From positions 1-32,663 of IMG/VR virus record IMGVR_UViG_3300043786_000382: DNA of 32,663 nucleotides; one strand, given 5' to 3'. This DNA comes from a virus. The notes beneath the pieces are model-generated. The model ran no database searches. It saw only the letters and a list, made by a program, of their open reading frames with translations, and had not been told where the DNA came from. Both the position numbers and the translations under genes were made by a program. Within the stretch, counting starts at the first letter, position 1. Each line of letters begins with the position of its first letter. This document shows, in pieces, positions 23,801 through 32,359 of this stretch.

Positions 23801-25328
23801 TTAAAGATATTTCTAATGTACCAGCAGTAACGGTTGCTTGTGGAAATCCATCAGAATAAAGTGTTTTAATTGGAACCCAATAGTCAAATCCACTTACATT
23901 TAATATTTTTTCATAAAAATTAAATTTAATATTTTTATCAACATAATCACTAACTATGCTAGTTGTGTTATTGCTATTAAAGGCTTGGTCATCATCAAAT
24001 AAAGATATGCTTCCAGTTGAAGCAAGTAATTGTCCTACTGGCAAAGCAGATGTGCCAAGATCAGAAAGAATTTTTTTAACACTATACTGTATTGTTTTAT
24101 CAGATATATTAGCAACTAATCTTGGAGACATTTCAATTAAATCAAAAGTAGAATCAAATTTATTCATTTTTTCTACTACGATTCTTAGTCCACGAATATT
24201 TTGAAACTCTCTATAAATGGTTTGCCCATTTGTTGTTTCTTGAAATGATGATGGATTTGTTAAGTCTGTAACAAATGTTGTCTTATTGTCAATTTTCTCA
24301 CTTCCTAATACCCAACCATAAACAGGAGTAAATGTGTCATATGTGTCAGTGGTGCTGTTCCAAACATAATAAGTTCCAACACTTCCTGCATTTGAAATAA
24401 CTAAATACGCATATCCGTTTATTGATTCGTTTGGTAGTAGCGTAGATGAAGAAAAAGTTTCTGCAAAAACAAAACTGTCCTTAAAATTATCTGGAATATT
24501 TTTCAATCTATACTGTAATTCAACATACCCGTCATGAGTAATAACTGGAGATCCATCTTCACGCACATCATTTTCATTAAATACATAAGCATCTACCCAA
24601 TTATTTTCTTCAAGATATTGAACTTTCCATCTTGTTGGGGTTGTTTTGTTTGCGTTACCAAAAAAAGGATCAGCAAAAGTTCTAGAAATATCAGTAAAGT
24701 CTCCTAGATTTATATCTCCAACATTAGTCTGCATTTTTACAATGATCCTGTTTGCTGGTACATTTTCTTTATAAACTACAAATGGGGCAGTATCATCTAT
24801 ATAGTAATTACCATTAACTATAGTTTTAGCAATACCTCTTTCAATACCATTTTCAGTTCTAAAAGACGTAAAATATTTAAATTGGTCATAGCGTGATGCC
24901 ATGTAATATCTTGGCCTTCTAGCAAGATCGCTGCCAGAGTTTGACAAGAACTTACCCTTAAAAGCAACTGCTTTATTAATACCAGATCTAGGTCTAAATG
25001 GCTTTATGCAATCTTCTAATGAGTATAAAAGTTTATTTTTTTCTTTTATAGATTTAAAAGTTTGTGGTGTTCCATCATTTTCAAACCCTCCATCAACAAC
25101 AACATCTGCATCTGTTGCTCCAGTATAAAATAGTCCAGCATCTGCGCTATCAAATGTATTGGGTAGTGTTAAGAATTGAGAATTTTGTTCTTGAGATCTA
25201 TATCTGTAATTGCCAAGTTTAAATATATTATCTGGCATATTCATGTTCCACTCAGCCAGAACCAATGACTCTGTCTGTATTGTTGCAGATGTCTCAAAGT
25301 GGTTTTTTAGGTCGGCACTTTCAAACAT
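20820..25328 (-). CDS. Giant tail hub / minor tail protein
   Basis: This 1502-residue protein lies after the distal-tail-like gene, where siphoviruses encode their central tail hub and host-contact protein. Residues about 1-500 are beta-rich and contain many aromatic segments. Residues about 500-640 include hub-like strands and SYAISLILDYIGFSNYAFY, as in baseplate hub domains that hold a short helix. Residues about 1180-1260 resemble a LamG/jelly-roll region (FYLYINNQLIKVVDD). The last 120 residues (MIDKLMVPKKSIGLKIFATP, then LGDIVTINYKDSN) resemble the prophage-tail/gp44 hub fold. I see no lysozyme or peptidase motif. Its ATG immediately follows the preceding stop. Domain limits are by eye. 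Confidence 0.72.
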   Translation of the reverse strand: MFESADLKNHFETSATIQTESLVLAEWNMNMPDNIFKLGNYRYRSQEQNSQFLTLPNTFDSADAGLFYTGATDADVVVDGGFENDGTPQTFKSIKEKNKLLYSLEDCIKPFRPRSGINKAVAFKGKFLSNSGSDLARRPRYYMASRYDQFKYFTSFRTENGIERGIAKTIVNGNYYIDDTAPFVVYKENVPANRIIVKMQTNVGDINLGDFTDISRTFADPFFGNANKTTPTRWKVQYLEENNWVDAYVFNENDVREDGSPVITHDGYVELQYRLKNIPDNFKDSFVFAETFSSSTLLPNESINGYAYLVISNAGSVGTYYVWNSTTDTYDTFTPVYGWVLGSEKIDNKTTFVTDLTNPSSFQETTNGQTIYREFQNIRGLRIVVEKMNKFDSTFDLIEMSPRLVANISDKTIQYSVKKILSDLGTSALPVGQLLASTGSISLFDDDQAFNSNNTTSIVSDYVDKNIKFNFYEKILNVSGFDYWVPIKTLYSDGFPQATVTAGTLEISLRDFYFFLESMPAPRMLVTEVSLSYAISLILDYIGFSNYAFYRTTNEPDPIIPYFFIAPDQTVAEVLNQLAVSTQTAMFFDEYNNFIVMSKNYMLPDIGDRTSSMTLSGSNNQSVSGIIENLSSGTLPNIISIASEDKKVYNNGKINYTTRYIQRSYGSIRQASMIDIDKTWIYKPALLWEVSGTDSTKTINEVASKQGKYVLGAMPLNSDLTISPPSVVNRKIVNNVFDLGENVYWLTRYQGYFYSNGEVIRYDAAQFNVTLAIWYPILSDGINLDESKPEIVLPGRLAPTSVIDNLDKRVANGEITEAQKGEQIQAWRVSHRQGSSNVWITNNQEYQNFFRSLPFNGKIYPTGLVRIYTVPFYEDVDGVTRLQNGAVYEHGRAQFGTVITSHTAGIDTYWSNNAYVRGCDMETQYLFTTNLLEDISLPATAIGAAGVNNSKAQQTSRGGTIKNFMSSSYTTETPVNSTISPKTGTIQSSALVMNGPTFETTETPIDLVSYVYKELDNSYKHFGTRMRIIGKIENNERRSQTPNGSTTYYQVAGVQPDQNVSIGGGSGGLAVLLNPTTNNGYYFEIAALTEDNIESYLKLDKNNKSQISINNVVFYKIKKDASNNNAIPVKLYGGLAKITVDDGRFTGQYRMAGEENPTVYDLAVEYQDIGKIRRFYLYINNQLIKVVDDPDPLPIYNNMAPFVRGSSRVMFENIYALSQNYSQNSVFTVGETLSSAFGDNEISASESLRKYAMSGMVQSTYLSGISAQQPPKYNLYFDEFGSIMRECAYFDVKYDRAYPALYAKLSPTFNNIKGYVSSGFYADSYGAEFLIFNATDTALNLDETSGNYLRIQGVTFTQDTTHELTVDEYFKKRSNFSNPLLTGPSQIVSPQVEKQRFDEIKRSRMIYGNNEFTLDTPYIQTQDDAENLMGWMIDKLMVPKKSIGLKIFATPTIQLGDIVTINYKDSNNLDLVTSTNSRFIVYNIEYARKINGPDMTIYLAEV

Positions 25329-25964
25329 TTAAACTTCTTCCAGTGTTGCCGATATGTTCCAAAGATCGTGATTTGTTGCCCCACGTTTTACGACTGAATA
25401 ATTAAAATCTGCAAAATAAACTTCAATAATTTGATTATATCTGTTCAAACCAGAGTACTCATAATTTTGTCCTTCTAGGTTTGTATATTTATCATAAGCA
25501 AGGTACATAAAAAATGGACCTTGATGTGTCTCATACCAATCAAGAAGTTCTACCCCACCTGCACCACCATCTGCTGTGTACTCTGTTGTAGATCCTTCAC
25601 TTGGTGATACTCCTGTTGTTGAGTTAAAGTTAGGCAATCCTGAATACCCTCTTGAGGGCAGCATGTTCCAAGATACAGACATAGTTAGTTTATCTGCAAT
25701 ATGATATGAACGCATACGACCATTAATTGTTCTTTGACGTTGTTCAATTCTTTGGGTATTAAATTGCATATCCCCTCTATTATGATCAGATAAAATAATA
25801 AACTGGTCTAAGAGGTTTGGATCTGTTTCTGTTGTGGAGGCCCCTACCTCTACACCAGTAGGCACGTATAGGCCATTAGAGAGGGTTCCAGCGTTGTTTG
25901 ACCATAAGATACCCTGTGGTCTGGTATACCTGCGTCTACCCGTTAAATAAGCACTAGTAGCCAT
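25329..25964 (-). CDS. Minor tail protein, probably distal tail protein
   Basis: The 211-residue protein follows the tape measure gene, with its ATG inside the stop (TAATG). This is the usual place of the distal tail (Dit-like) or first minor tail protein that closes the tube. It is beta-rich and basic (SAYLTGRRRYTRPQGILW, QRIEQRQRTINGRMRSYH, LTMSVSWNMLPSRGY) with a C-terminal strand set VYFADFNYSVVKRG ending in NISATLEEV. Aromatic-rich turns are typical of such proteins. It has no signal peptide or catalytic motif. The call is from position and fold-like pattern. Confidence 0.65.
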   Translation of the reverse strand: MATSAYLTGRRRYTRPQGILWSNNAGTLSNGLYVPTGVEVGASTTETDPNLLDQFIILSDHNRGDMQFNTQRIEQRQRTINGRMRSYHIADKLTMSVSWNMLPSRGYSGLPNFNSTTGVSPSEGSTTEYTADGGAGGVELLDWYETHQGPFFMYLAYDKYTNLEGQNYEYSGLNRYNQIIEVYFADFNYSVVKRGATNHDLWNISATLEEV

Positions 25965-28900
25965 TATCGCCTCTGTCCTCTAATTCTTTGTGAATCAACA
26001 TTTTTAATTTCTCTCATTACCGCATTGGCAATATCTTTAGCATTTCCATTAGAGCCATTAATACTGAATCCTAAATTATAATTATACACTGCCGTTGAGT
26101 TATCGCTTACAGATGTTGAAATGTTATTTACTGGAACTTGGGTTTTACCGCCTTCGCCAAGCATTCCAGGATATTTGGATTCATTTATTCTTTCAAGTAG
26201 TGGTCCATATGCTTGCGATGCTGCTTTATTCATAACAAACTCTCCAGGAGTTAGCATCGTTGGTACGGTATCGGATCCCATCGCCCTACCGCCAAATGCC
26301 ATGTATTTTGAAATTGAACCACCATACATTTTTCCTGGTATCTTAATTACTTGGCCTGGTCTAATTAAATTTGGATTTGAAATTTGTGGGTTGGCTTTTA
26401 TTACATCTGCAAGTTTTACTCCTGCCTTTGCTGCAATTCCGCTTAACGTATTACCAGATTTTACTGTAACAGTTGATCCTGTTGATCCCGCCTGACCAAA
26501 TGGGGTACCCGTACCTGACGTACTAGTTACAACAGTTCTTCCATCAACAACTTTAGTTCCAGTAACTGTACTTCCTCCAGCACCTGTTGCTGTTGATCCA
26601 GTTCCTCCTGATAATCCTGAAAGACTTGCTAGATTTTTTTGATTTGTTACCGCATCACCTAATGCTTTAGCAAGTGCTGCAGCAGATCCTGCCTGAGTTA
26701 AAAGTGATTCATTAAACGGAATGCCTGCTTTTTCTGCTGCTTCAATAAGTCTAGCAAGACTATCAATTTCTTCTTTAGTTTTTCCAGCATACAAAGCAGC
26801 ATTTTTTAGTACATCAACTTCAGAATTTAATGCCTGAATATTTCTATTAATTGAATTAATTGTAGTTTCAATTGTATCTTTCTTTTGTTGCAAAGTTAAT
26901 AGCGATTCTTTTTCAATTGTGTTAATTTGTAATTGAAGTTCTTTGTTTTGTTTTTCAATTGCAACTCGTCCAAGTGCTTTAATTTGAGCATCACGGGTAT
27001 TTGTTAAAGCCTCTTTTTGTCCAGTTACGGCAGATGATGCATTTTCTGCCCTTGCCTCTTGAGCAAGTTGTGCAGCAGCAGATATGTCTCCACGAGTAAG
27101 TGCATCAGCGATAGAGAGTCTTTGTTTTTGAATATTTGAAATATCTTGATTAATGGTTGCAATTTTATCTAAAGCCTCTATCTGTGTATTATATTTTTCA
27201 TTAATTGCATCTTCTTGTAAAGATATTGATTCAAGAGCAAAATTATTTGCATCAATTGTGGCCTGTATTGGTTTAATTTGAGAATCTGTAATTCTTTCAA
27301 TTTCATCATTTACTTTTTGTAAATTCTTTTCTTGAGTTTTTAAGGCATCATTTTCTGCTTTTATCTTAGGTGCAAACTGAATATCAATTATTTTATCTCT
27401 AAGATCTGCCTGTGCCTGATATCGCTCTAACTGTTTTTTAAATAAATTTGGCTTTTCCATATATTTTAATTCAGCATCTGCCTGTCCTTTTATTGCTGCT
27501 TTATATTTGTTAATTAATTCAATAATTTGTGTTAATGATTTGTTTTTGCTACTTGCAATAACTAAAGATGCTATCTCTGCGTCATTTGATAATTCTGTAG
27601 CGGTTGCTTCATCAATTTTTGCATTACGAAGTATGATATAGGCTTTTGTTTGATTTTGAATTGCTGTAATTCTTTCTTGAAGTGCATTTGGTTTGCCTTT
27701 ACCACCAGCACCGCCACCTGCGCCACCTTTTGCATCTTCTTTATTAACTTTTTCAATTGCACCAAAAAGGTCGTTGTATGCTCTTGTTAATACATTTATT
27801 CCTCTACCTCTTGTTTTTGCATCTTTTGATGATAGTGCTTTAAAAATTGAACTATCTTTATTTAATACTCCAGAACTTAGTAGAGCAATCAACATCATCT
27901 GTTGTTTTGCTGATTGAAGATTTTTTAAGAATGGGGCTGCATTAACATCTAGTTTTTTAAATATTTCTATTAGTGCAACCTTTTTTGCTGATTCCTCAAG
28001 ACCATTCATTGTTTCTAATACACCATAGATACTTGCTTCAAACTGCTCTCCACTAATAATTCCAAGTCTAAACATTCCAGCAGAAGATTTTGAGGTTTCT
28101 GAAATAAAAGTGCCAAGTTCTTCTAATGCTTTTCTTGCATCATTTGTAAATTCTGTATACGTAACAAGTTCTCCTGTAGCACGACTTTGTTGCGTAACTT
28201 GTTTTATGCCACCACTTATTACTTGCTGCCCTAAATTTTCAAGTAGTGGTTTAATTTGACCTTGTAAACTTTTTATTGATTCTGCAGAAAAGTTTAATGA
28301 TTTAACATCTAACTTAACATCTGTCCTACCTGCTTCTTCACGAAGAGCATCAACTATTGTTTGAATCTGTTCACTGGCAAAACCTTGTGCCTTAAGATTA
28401 AGGGCTAATGAAGTAAATGCTAACTGTGCTTCGTCTGCTGTAGACTTAGAAAGTGTTTTAATTGTTGGAGCAAACTGTTTTTTAAATGATTCATCTGCTC
28501 TTAGTCTGTCTCTTGCACTTCTTGTATCTTTTGCAACAATTTCTCTATTCCTATTTTCAAATGGAAGTTTTGTAGGAACTACTCCAAAGAAATCACCTAA
28601 TGTTTTAACTTGCTCTGTAGTAGTTTTCATTGCATTTGAAAGGCCATAGATATACTCTAATTCTTTCTTTCTTGCATCATTAGCAAGTTTTATAATTCCA
28701 ACACCTACTATCAAACCAATACTTGCAAGTCCAAAAGCACCTTTAAATTTAGAAATAATTGAAACTATTTTGTTTCCAGTTAATAGTTGAATGATAGAAG
28801 ATAAAGCAAAAAGTGGTCCAGTTATTTGAAACAGTATTTCAGAGAATTTTCCTAGATTTCCACCAGCCATTGAAGCCACACCTGATAGGGCAGATAATGC

Positions 28901-31900
28901 AAAAGTGCCAGACATAAAACCTCTATTTAGTCTATCCATTCTTTGATTCATTGCTGCCATACGTTTTTGCTGTTGTATTGATAAAAGTGTTTCTCTGTTC
29001 ATTCTTGCTTTTGCTACTACATCGTTTAAGTTAACTCCTGATTGAGGTGCATTACCCGCTATAAAACCTGGTGCGCCCTGTGGTCTAGATGCTGCCCTTC
29101 TAGATCCCCTGCCAGTTCCACCTGTTGCAGCCTGACCTAATTGAGAGCCTGCTAATGCAACATCGTCCTGCCTGTTTGCCATTCCAACTTCAAGACCACG
29201 AGCAATATCTTCTCCAATTGGAATAGTTCTCCTGGATGGTGATTGAGTTCCTGCTGCTTGTGCTGTTGATGCAATTGCTGCATCTGCTAAACGTTTTGCG
29301 TGTTCTTGATTTTTTCTTATGGTTTCTTGAGTTGCAAAATTACTAATTGTTCCTCTATAGGAACCACCGCCTCTAAGATCTGTTTTTGGCTGGAACTGTG
29401 GTGAGTTTGCAAAAGGCTGTTGTACTGCTCTTGCTTCTTGAATTGCCCCATCTGAAATATTTTTTGTAATTGCTTTGGTTATTTTTTCTCCAACATCTCC
29501 AAGATATGGAGTCATCTTTTTTGTTAATTCTTCTGCACTTGCAGTAACTGATGTTGTGATGTGGGACATTGTTGCAACTTCCCACTTATCTAGCATTGGA
29601 TTTAATGTTTGGAATGACCTAACAGTTTTTCCTCTGCTCTGAGATAGTCGCTCTGTTTGTTTGAATACTGATGGATTTTCTTCTGAAGCAAATTTTTGTG
29701 CTGCAGTTCTTGCTCCTCTGTATGATCCTGCAAAAGTTGTTCTTCCAATTCCGCCCAAAGATCCAGATCCTACACCTACTGGACCGACTGTTCTAATTTG
29801 ACTAACAGCATTTTCAAGTGCAACATCAATATCTTTTCCAGCAATTTGTATTCCCTTTGCTGCATCACGAAGTGCTGGTACAACTATTTCTTCAAGATCT
29901 GCATCTTTAATAAACTGTTTTCCAGATTGATTTAATGCATCAGTTGCAGTTTGTGCAAAAAGACTTGCTATCGTAGACCACTCTTGTTTAAATTTAGGGT
30001 TATTAAGACCAACCTTGATTTCTCTTGCAATGACAGCAACTAGTGGTGCCATTGATGATCCACCTGCTTGACCTAAATATTTAGAAACATCTCCAGTTGC
30101 AATTCCTTTTCCACTTGACTGACCCATAAGTGTGTTAATTGATTCTGGCAAAAACATTGTTGCATTCTTAAATCCTTTACCAACCTGATATCCAGGAATA
30201 TTATTTGCAATCATTGCATTAATTAATGGTGCATACTTCTTTGCCATGTCTGTTGGAATAACTGCTTCTCCTGGAGATAGCATTGCTGGAACTACATCGC
30301 CTGCTCCCTTTGGCCCTGGTACTGAAACAACACCACTCGCAAACTTTTTAGCACTTCGTCCTGGCATCATCATTCCAGGATTATTCATTGAAAAGTTTCT
30401 TGCTGCCCCTGCTGCTGAGTTATATGCTGCTATAAGTTTATTTATTTGGGCTACTTCAGCAGTAAATGTTTGTGTTAAGTTTGCGTGTGTTTGATTAAGT
30501 GAGTGTGCTGCTGCTGCTGCATCTAATTGCTCCATGGTCATATACTGGGTTTGTTCCCCTAGCATTTGTGACTGACCAGTTAATCTTTGATATCCTCCAC
30601 GTAATGTTAAAAATAGTTTGATAATATTTGCAATACCGTTTGCAAGCAAACCAAACGTCATAAGCAATACAGGACCAACGGCACCAAGCCCTACTGTTAA
30701 TAATGTAATTAACTTTTTAGTTCCGTCTGAAAGATTGCCAAACTTTTCAAGAATTCCACCAACAAATTCAACGATTGGTGTAAGTGCTTGTAAGAAAGCC
30801 TCACCGACTGGAACAAGGGCAAACTTAAGGTCTTCAACACTCTTTTTAAATTTATTCATTGCAGAATCTGCAGTCATTCCTAATTCTTGTTCGGAAAGTG
30901 TTGCTAATTCTTCTACTGATGAATTTGCCAAGGCAAGAACACGAGAAGCCTGATTTCCCTCTTTTGTTACGTTAGCAAAAAGCGCTGACAAACGAGCAAA
31001 CTGAAACTTTCCAAATAACTGTTCAATTGCCCTGGCTCTAGAAAGTGGATCTAAAGCATTTAGAGCGCTAGCAAATTCTATTACTGTTGCTTTTAAATCA
31101 CCTTTATTTTTTTCAACAATTGCTGTTGCATTAATACCAAACCCTGCAAGCATGTCAGATGCTTTTCCAGTTGGATTAATTAATGCTGCAAGACCAGACT
31201 TAAGTGCGTTTGCACCTTCTGATGCATTAATTCCACCTTCTTTCATAGCAGCCATGAAGAATGTTAAATCTTTTACATCTCCACCTAATTGCTGAATAAC
31301 TGGTGCTACTTTTGGAATTGCTGTAGTAATATCGTCAAGGGATACGACTGTTTGGTTTTCTACTGCGTTAAGAAAGTCAATTGATTCTGCAAGTTTTTCG
31401 GATGACATACCAAAAGCATTTTGTAATGATATCGTTGTTTCAAGAGCCTTTTGACTTTCAACTTGACCAAGAATAGAAAGACGTGTTGCTTGTGCTGTTT
31501 GACGCTGTAAATCTAAACCTTGAAAACCTGCTGCTGCAGCCTCTGCTGCCAAACCTACTGTCTGAGAAACAGAAATACCATATTTTGTAAACTGTTTTCC
31601 TAGTTCTGTAATGTTTGCTAGTGCTTCTTTAGTTTCTTGTTGTGGTGTAAATAAATCTCCATAAACTTTTCTAAATCTAAGGGCCTGGGCTTCCATCTCC
31701 ATAAAAGTTTTTGTTGCTGTTGAGCCTACAAGCATTAATGGCAAGGTAAAACCAACCATTAACTGACGACCAGCCCATTGTGTATTCTTACCAAAGTTTA
31801 ATAGATTGGTAGATCCTTGCTTCATTAATTGATTAAATAGTGCTTGTTTCTGTGCTGCTACCTGAATCTTGGTATTGTAATCCCCCATATCCAACTGTGT

Positions 31901-32338
31901 AGGCATGATAGACATTGCCTTCATTGCACCATTGGTATCACGACCCATCTTAATGTATTGGGTCTGTAGTCTCTTAACTCTTTCTTCGGCTACCCTGCCA
32001 ATTGTGTCAAACTCTGATTTAAAAAGACGACCAAATGTTTTTGTAGATGCTCCCGCATAGCGGAAGTATTCACGCATTGAAAATTTATTTGTTTCTAGCG
32101 AATTAGTAAATGCTTCTGCAGATGTTTTAACTGTCCGCATTTCGGCACTAAACGCACCAATAGAGTTAATACTATTTAAAAGATTTTTTTGTAGACCCTT
32201 TTGAGCAAGGGCTGCTGCCTCACTTGATTTGGCTATTGAGGTGTGAAACTGCGATATTTGACGTTGTAATGCTTTTAACTGTGATAATGCATTAGACGAA
32301 TCAATATTAATGTCAATATTAGCATTAACATCAGCCAT
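25964..32338 (-). CDS. Tail tape measure protein with C-terminal LysM domain
   Basis: The 2124-residue protein sets tail length and helps DNA ejection. Using the common figure of about 0.15 nm per residue, it predicts a tail of roughly 320 nm. It begins with coiled helices, then has a PhageMin/TMP-type core (EMEAQALRFRKVYGDL, then GISVSQTVGLAAEAAAAGFQ, then DITTAIPKVAPVIQQLGGD). Hydrophobic clusters follow (GLGAVGPVLLMTFGLLAN and later ALSALSGVASMAGG). A Gly-Asp-x-Val-Pro-x-Met-Leu-x-Pro-Gly-Glu motif occurs near residues 680-690 and recurs near 2023. A long coiled coil covers about residues 1650-1870 and includes GDISAAAQLAQEARAE. A LysM-like domain lies at residues 1957-2001, and a C-terminal tail ends RIRGQRR. 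The ribosome binding site AGAGGTGTG precedes the ATG. Confidence 0.95.
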   Translation of the reverse strand: MADVNANIDINIDSSNALSQLKALQRQISQFHTSIAKSSEAAALAQKGLQKNLLNSINSIGAFSAEMRTVKTSAEAFTNSLETNKFSMREYFRYAGASTKTFGRLFKSEFDTIGRVAEERVKRLQTQYIKMGRDTNGAMKAMSIMPTQLDMGDYNTKIQVAAQKQALFNQLMKQGSTNLLNFGKNTQWAGRQLMVGFTLPLMLVGSTATKTFMEMEAQALRFRKVYGDLFTPQQETKEALANITELGKQFTKYGISVSQTVGLAAEAAAAGFQGLDLQRQTAQATRLSILGQVESQKALETTISLQNAFGMSSEKLAESIDFLNAVENQTVVSLDDITTAIPKVAPVIQQLGGDVKDLTFFMAAMKEGGINASEGANALKSGLAALINPTGKASDMLAGFGINATAIVEKNKGDLKATVIEFASALNALDPLSRARAIEQLFGKFQFARLSALFANVTKEGNQASRVLALANSSVEELATLSEQELGMTADSAMNKFKKSVEDLKFALVPVGEAFLQALTPIVEFVGGILEKFGNLSDGTKKLITLLTVGLGAVGPVLLMTFGLLANGIANIIKLFLTLRGGYQRLTGQSQMLGEQTQYMTMEQLDAAAAAHSLNQTHANLTQTFTAEVAQINKLIAAYNSAAGAARNFSMNNPGMMMPGRSAKKFASGVVSVPGPKGAGDVVPAMLSPGEAVIPTDMAKKYAPLINAMIANNIPGYQVGKGFKNATMFLPESINTLMGQSSGKGIATGDVSKYLGQAGGSSMAPLVAVIAREIKVGLNNPKFKQEWSTIASLFAQTATDALNQSGKQFIKDADLEEIVVPALRDAAKGIQIAGKDIDVALENAVSQIRTVGPVGVGSGSLGGIGRTTFAGSYRGARTAAQKFASEENPSVFKQTERLSQSRGKTVRSFQTLNPMLDKWEVATMSHITTSVTASAEELTKKMTPYLGDVGEKITKAITKNISDGAIQEARAVQQPFANSPQFQPKTDLRGGGSYRGTISNFATQETIRKNQEHAKRLADAAIASTAQAAGTQSPSRRTIPIGEDIARGLEVGMANRQDDVALAGSQLGQAATGGTGRGSRRAASRPQGAPGFIAGNAPQSGVNLNDVVAKARMNRETLLSIQQQKRMAAMNQRMDRLNRGFMSGTFALSALSGVASMAGGNLGKFSEILFQITGPLFALSSIIQLLTGNKIVSIISKFKGAFGLASIGLIVGVGIIKLANDARKKELEYIYGLSNAMKTTTEQVKTLGDFFGVVPTKLPFENRNREIVAKDTRSARDRLRADESFKKQFAPTIKTLSKSTADEAQLAFTSLALNLKAQGFASEQIQTIVDALREEAGRTDVKLDVKSLNFSAESIKSLQGQIKPLLENLGQQVISGGIKQVTQQSRATGELVTYTEFTNDARKALEELGTFISETSKSSAGMFRLGIISGEQFEASIYGVLETMNGLEESAKKVALIEIFKKLDVNAAPFLKNLQSAKQQMMLIALLSSGVLNKDSSIFKALSSKDAKTRGRGINVLTRAYNDLFGAIEKVNKEDAKGGAGGGAGGKGKPNALQERITAIQNQTKAYIILRNAKIDEATATELSNDAEIASLVIASSKNKSLTQIIELINKYKAAIKGQADAELKYMEKPNLFKKQLERYQAQADLRDKIIDIQFAPKIKAENDALKTQEKNLQKVNDEIERITDSQIKPIQATIDANNFALESISLQEDAINEKYNTQIEALDKIATINQDISNIQKQRLSIADALTRGDISAAAQLAQEARAENASSAVTGQKEALTNTRDAQIKALGRVAIEKQNKELQLQINTIEKESLLTLQQKKDTIETTINSINRNIQALNSEVDVLKNAALYAGKTKEEIDSLARLIEAAEKAGIPFNESLLTQAGSAAALAKALGDAVTNQKNLASLSGLSGGTGSTATGAGGSTVTGTKVVDGRTVVTSTSGTGTPFGQAGSTGSTVTVKSGNTLSGIAAKAGVKLADVIKANPQISNPNLIRPGQVIKIPGKMYGGSISKYMAFGGRAMGSDTVPTMLTPGEFVMNKAASQAYGPLLERINESKYPGMLGEGGKTQVPVNNISTSVSDNSTAVYNYNLGFSINGSNGNAKDIANAVMREIKNVDSQRIRGQRR
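26336..26470 (-). other. LysM-type peptidoglycan-binding domain coding segment
   Basis: Within the tape measure protein, residues about 1957-2001 match the LysM pattern: VTVKSGNTLSGIAAKAGVKL, then ADVIKANPQISNPNLIRPGQ, then VIKIP. The features are a strand with SGDTL-like start, a helix with a small-residue pocket, an Asn-Pro turn and a final strand after the GQ pair. LysM binds N-acetylglucosamine-containing polymers such as peptidoglycan. It is flanked on one side by Gly/Thr-rich linker and on the other by a glycine-rich tail motif. This places a wall-binding module on the part of the tape measure expected at one end of the tail tube. Confidence 0.85.
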
Positions 32339-32359
32339 TTAGTTTCACACCTCTTTTAA

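Noticed and set aside
26121-26495. Plus-strand open frame of 124 codons inside the tape measure gene
   Set aside because: It lies opposite a clear LysM and glycine-rich tail coding region, has no ribosome binding site or neighbouring plus-strand gene, and reflects the composition of the real gene.
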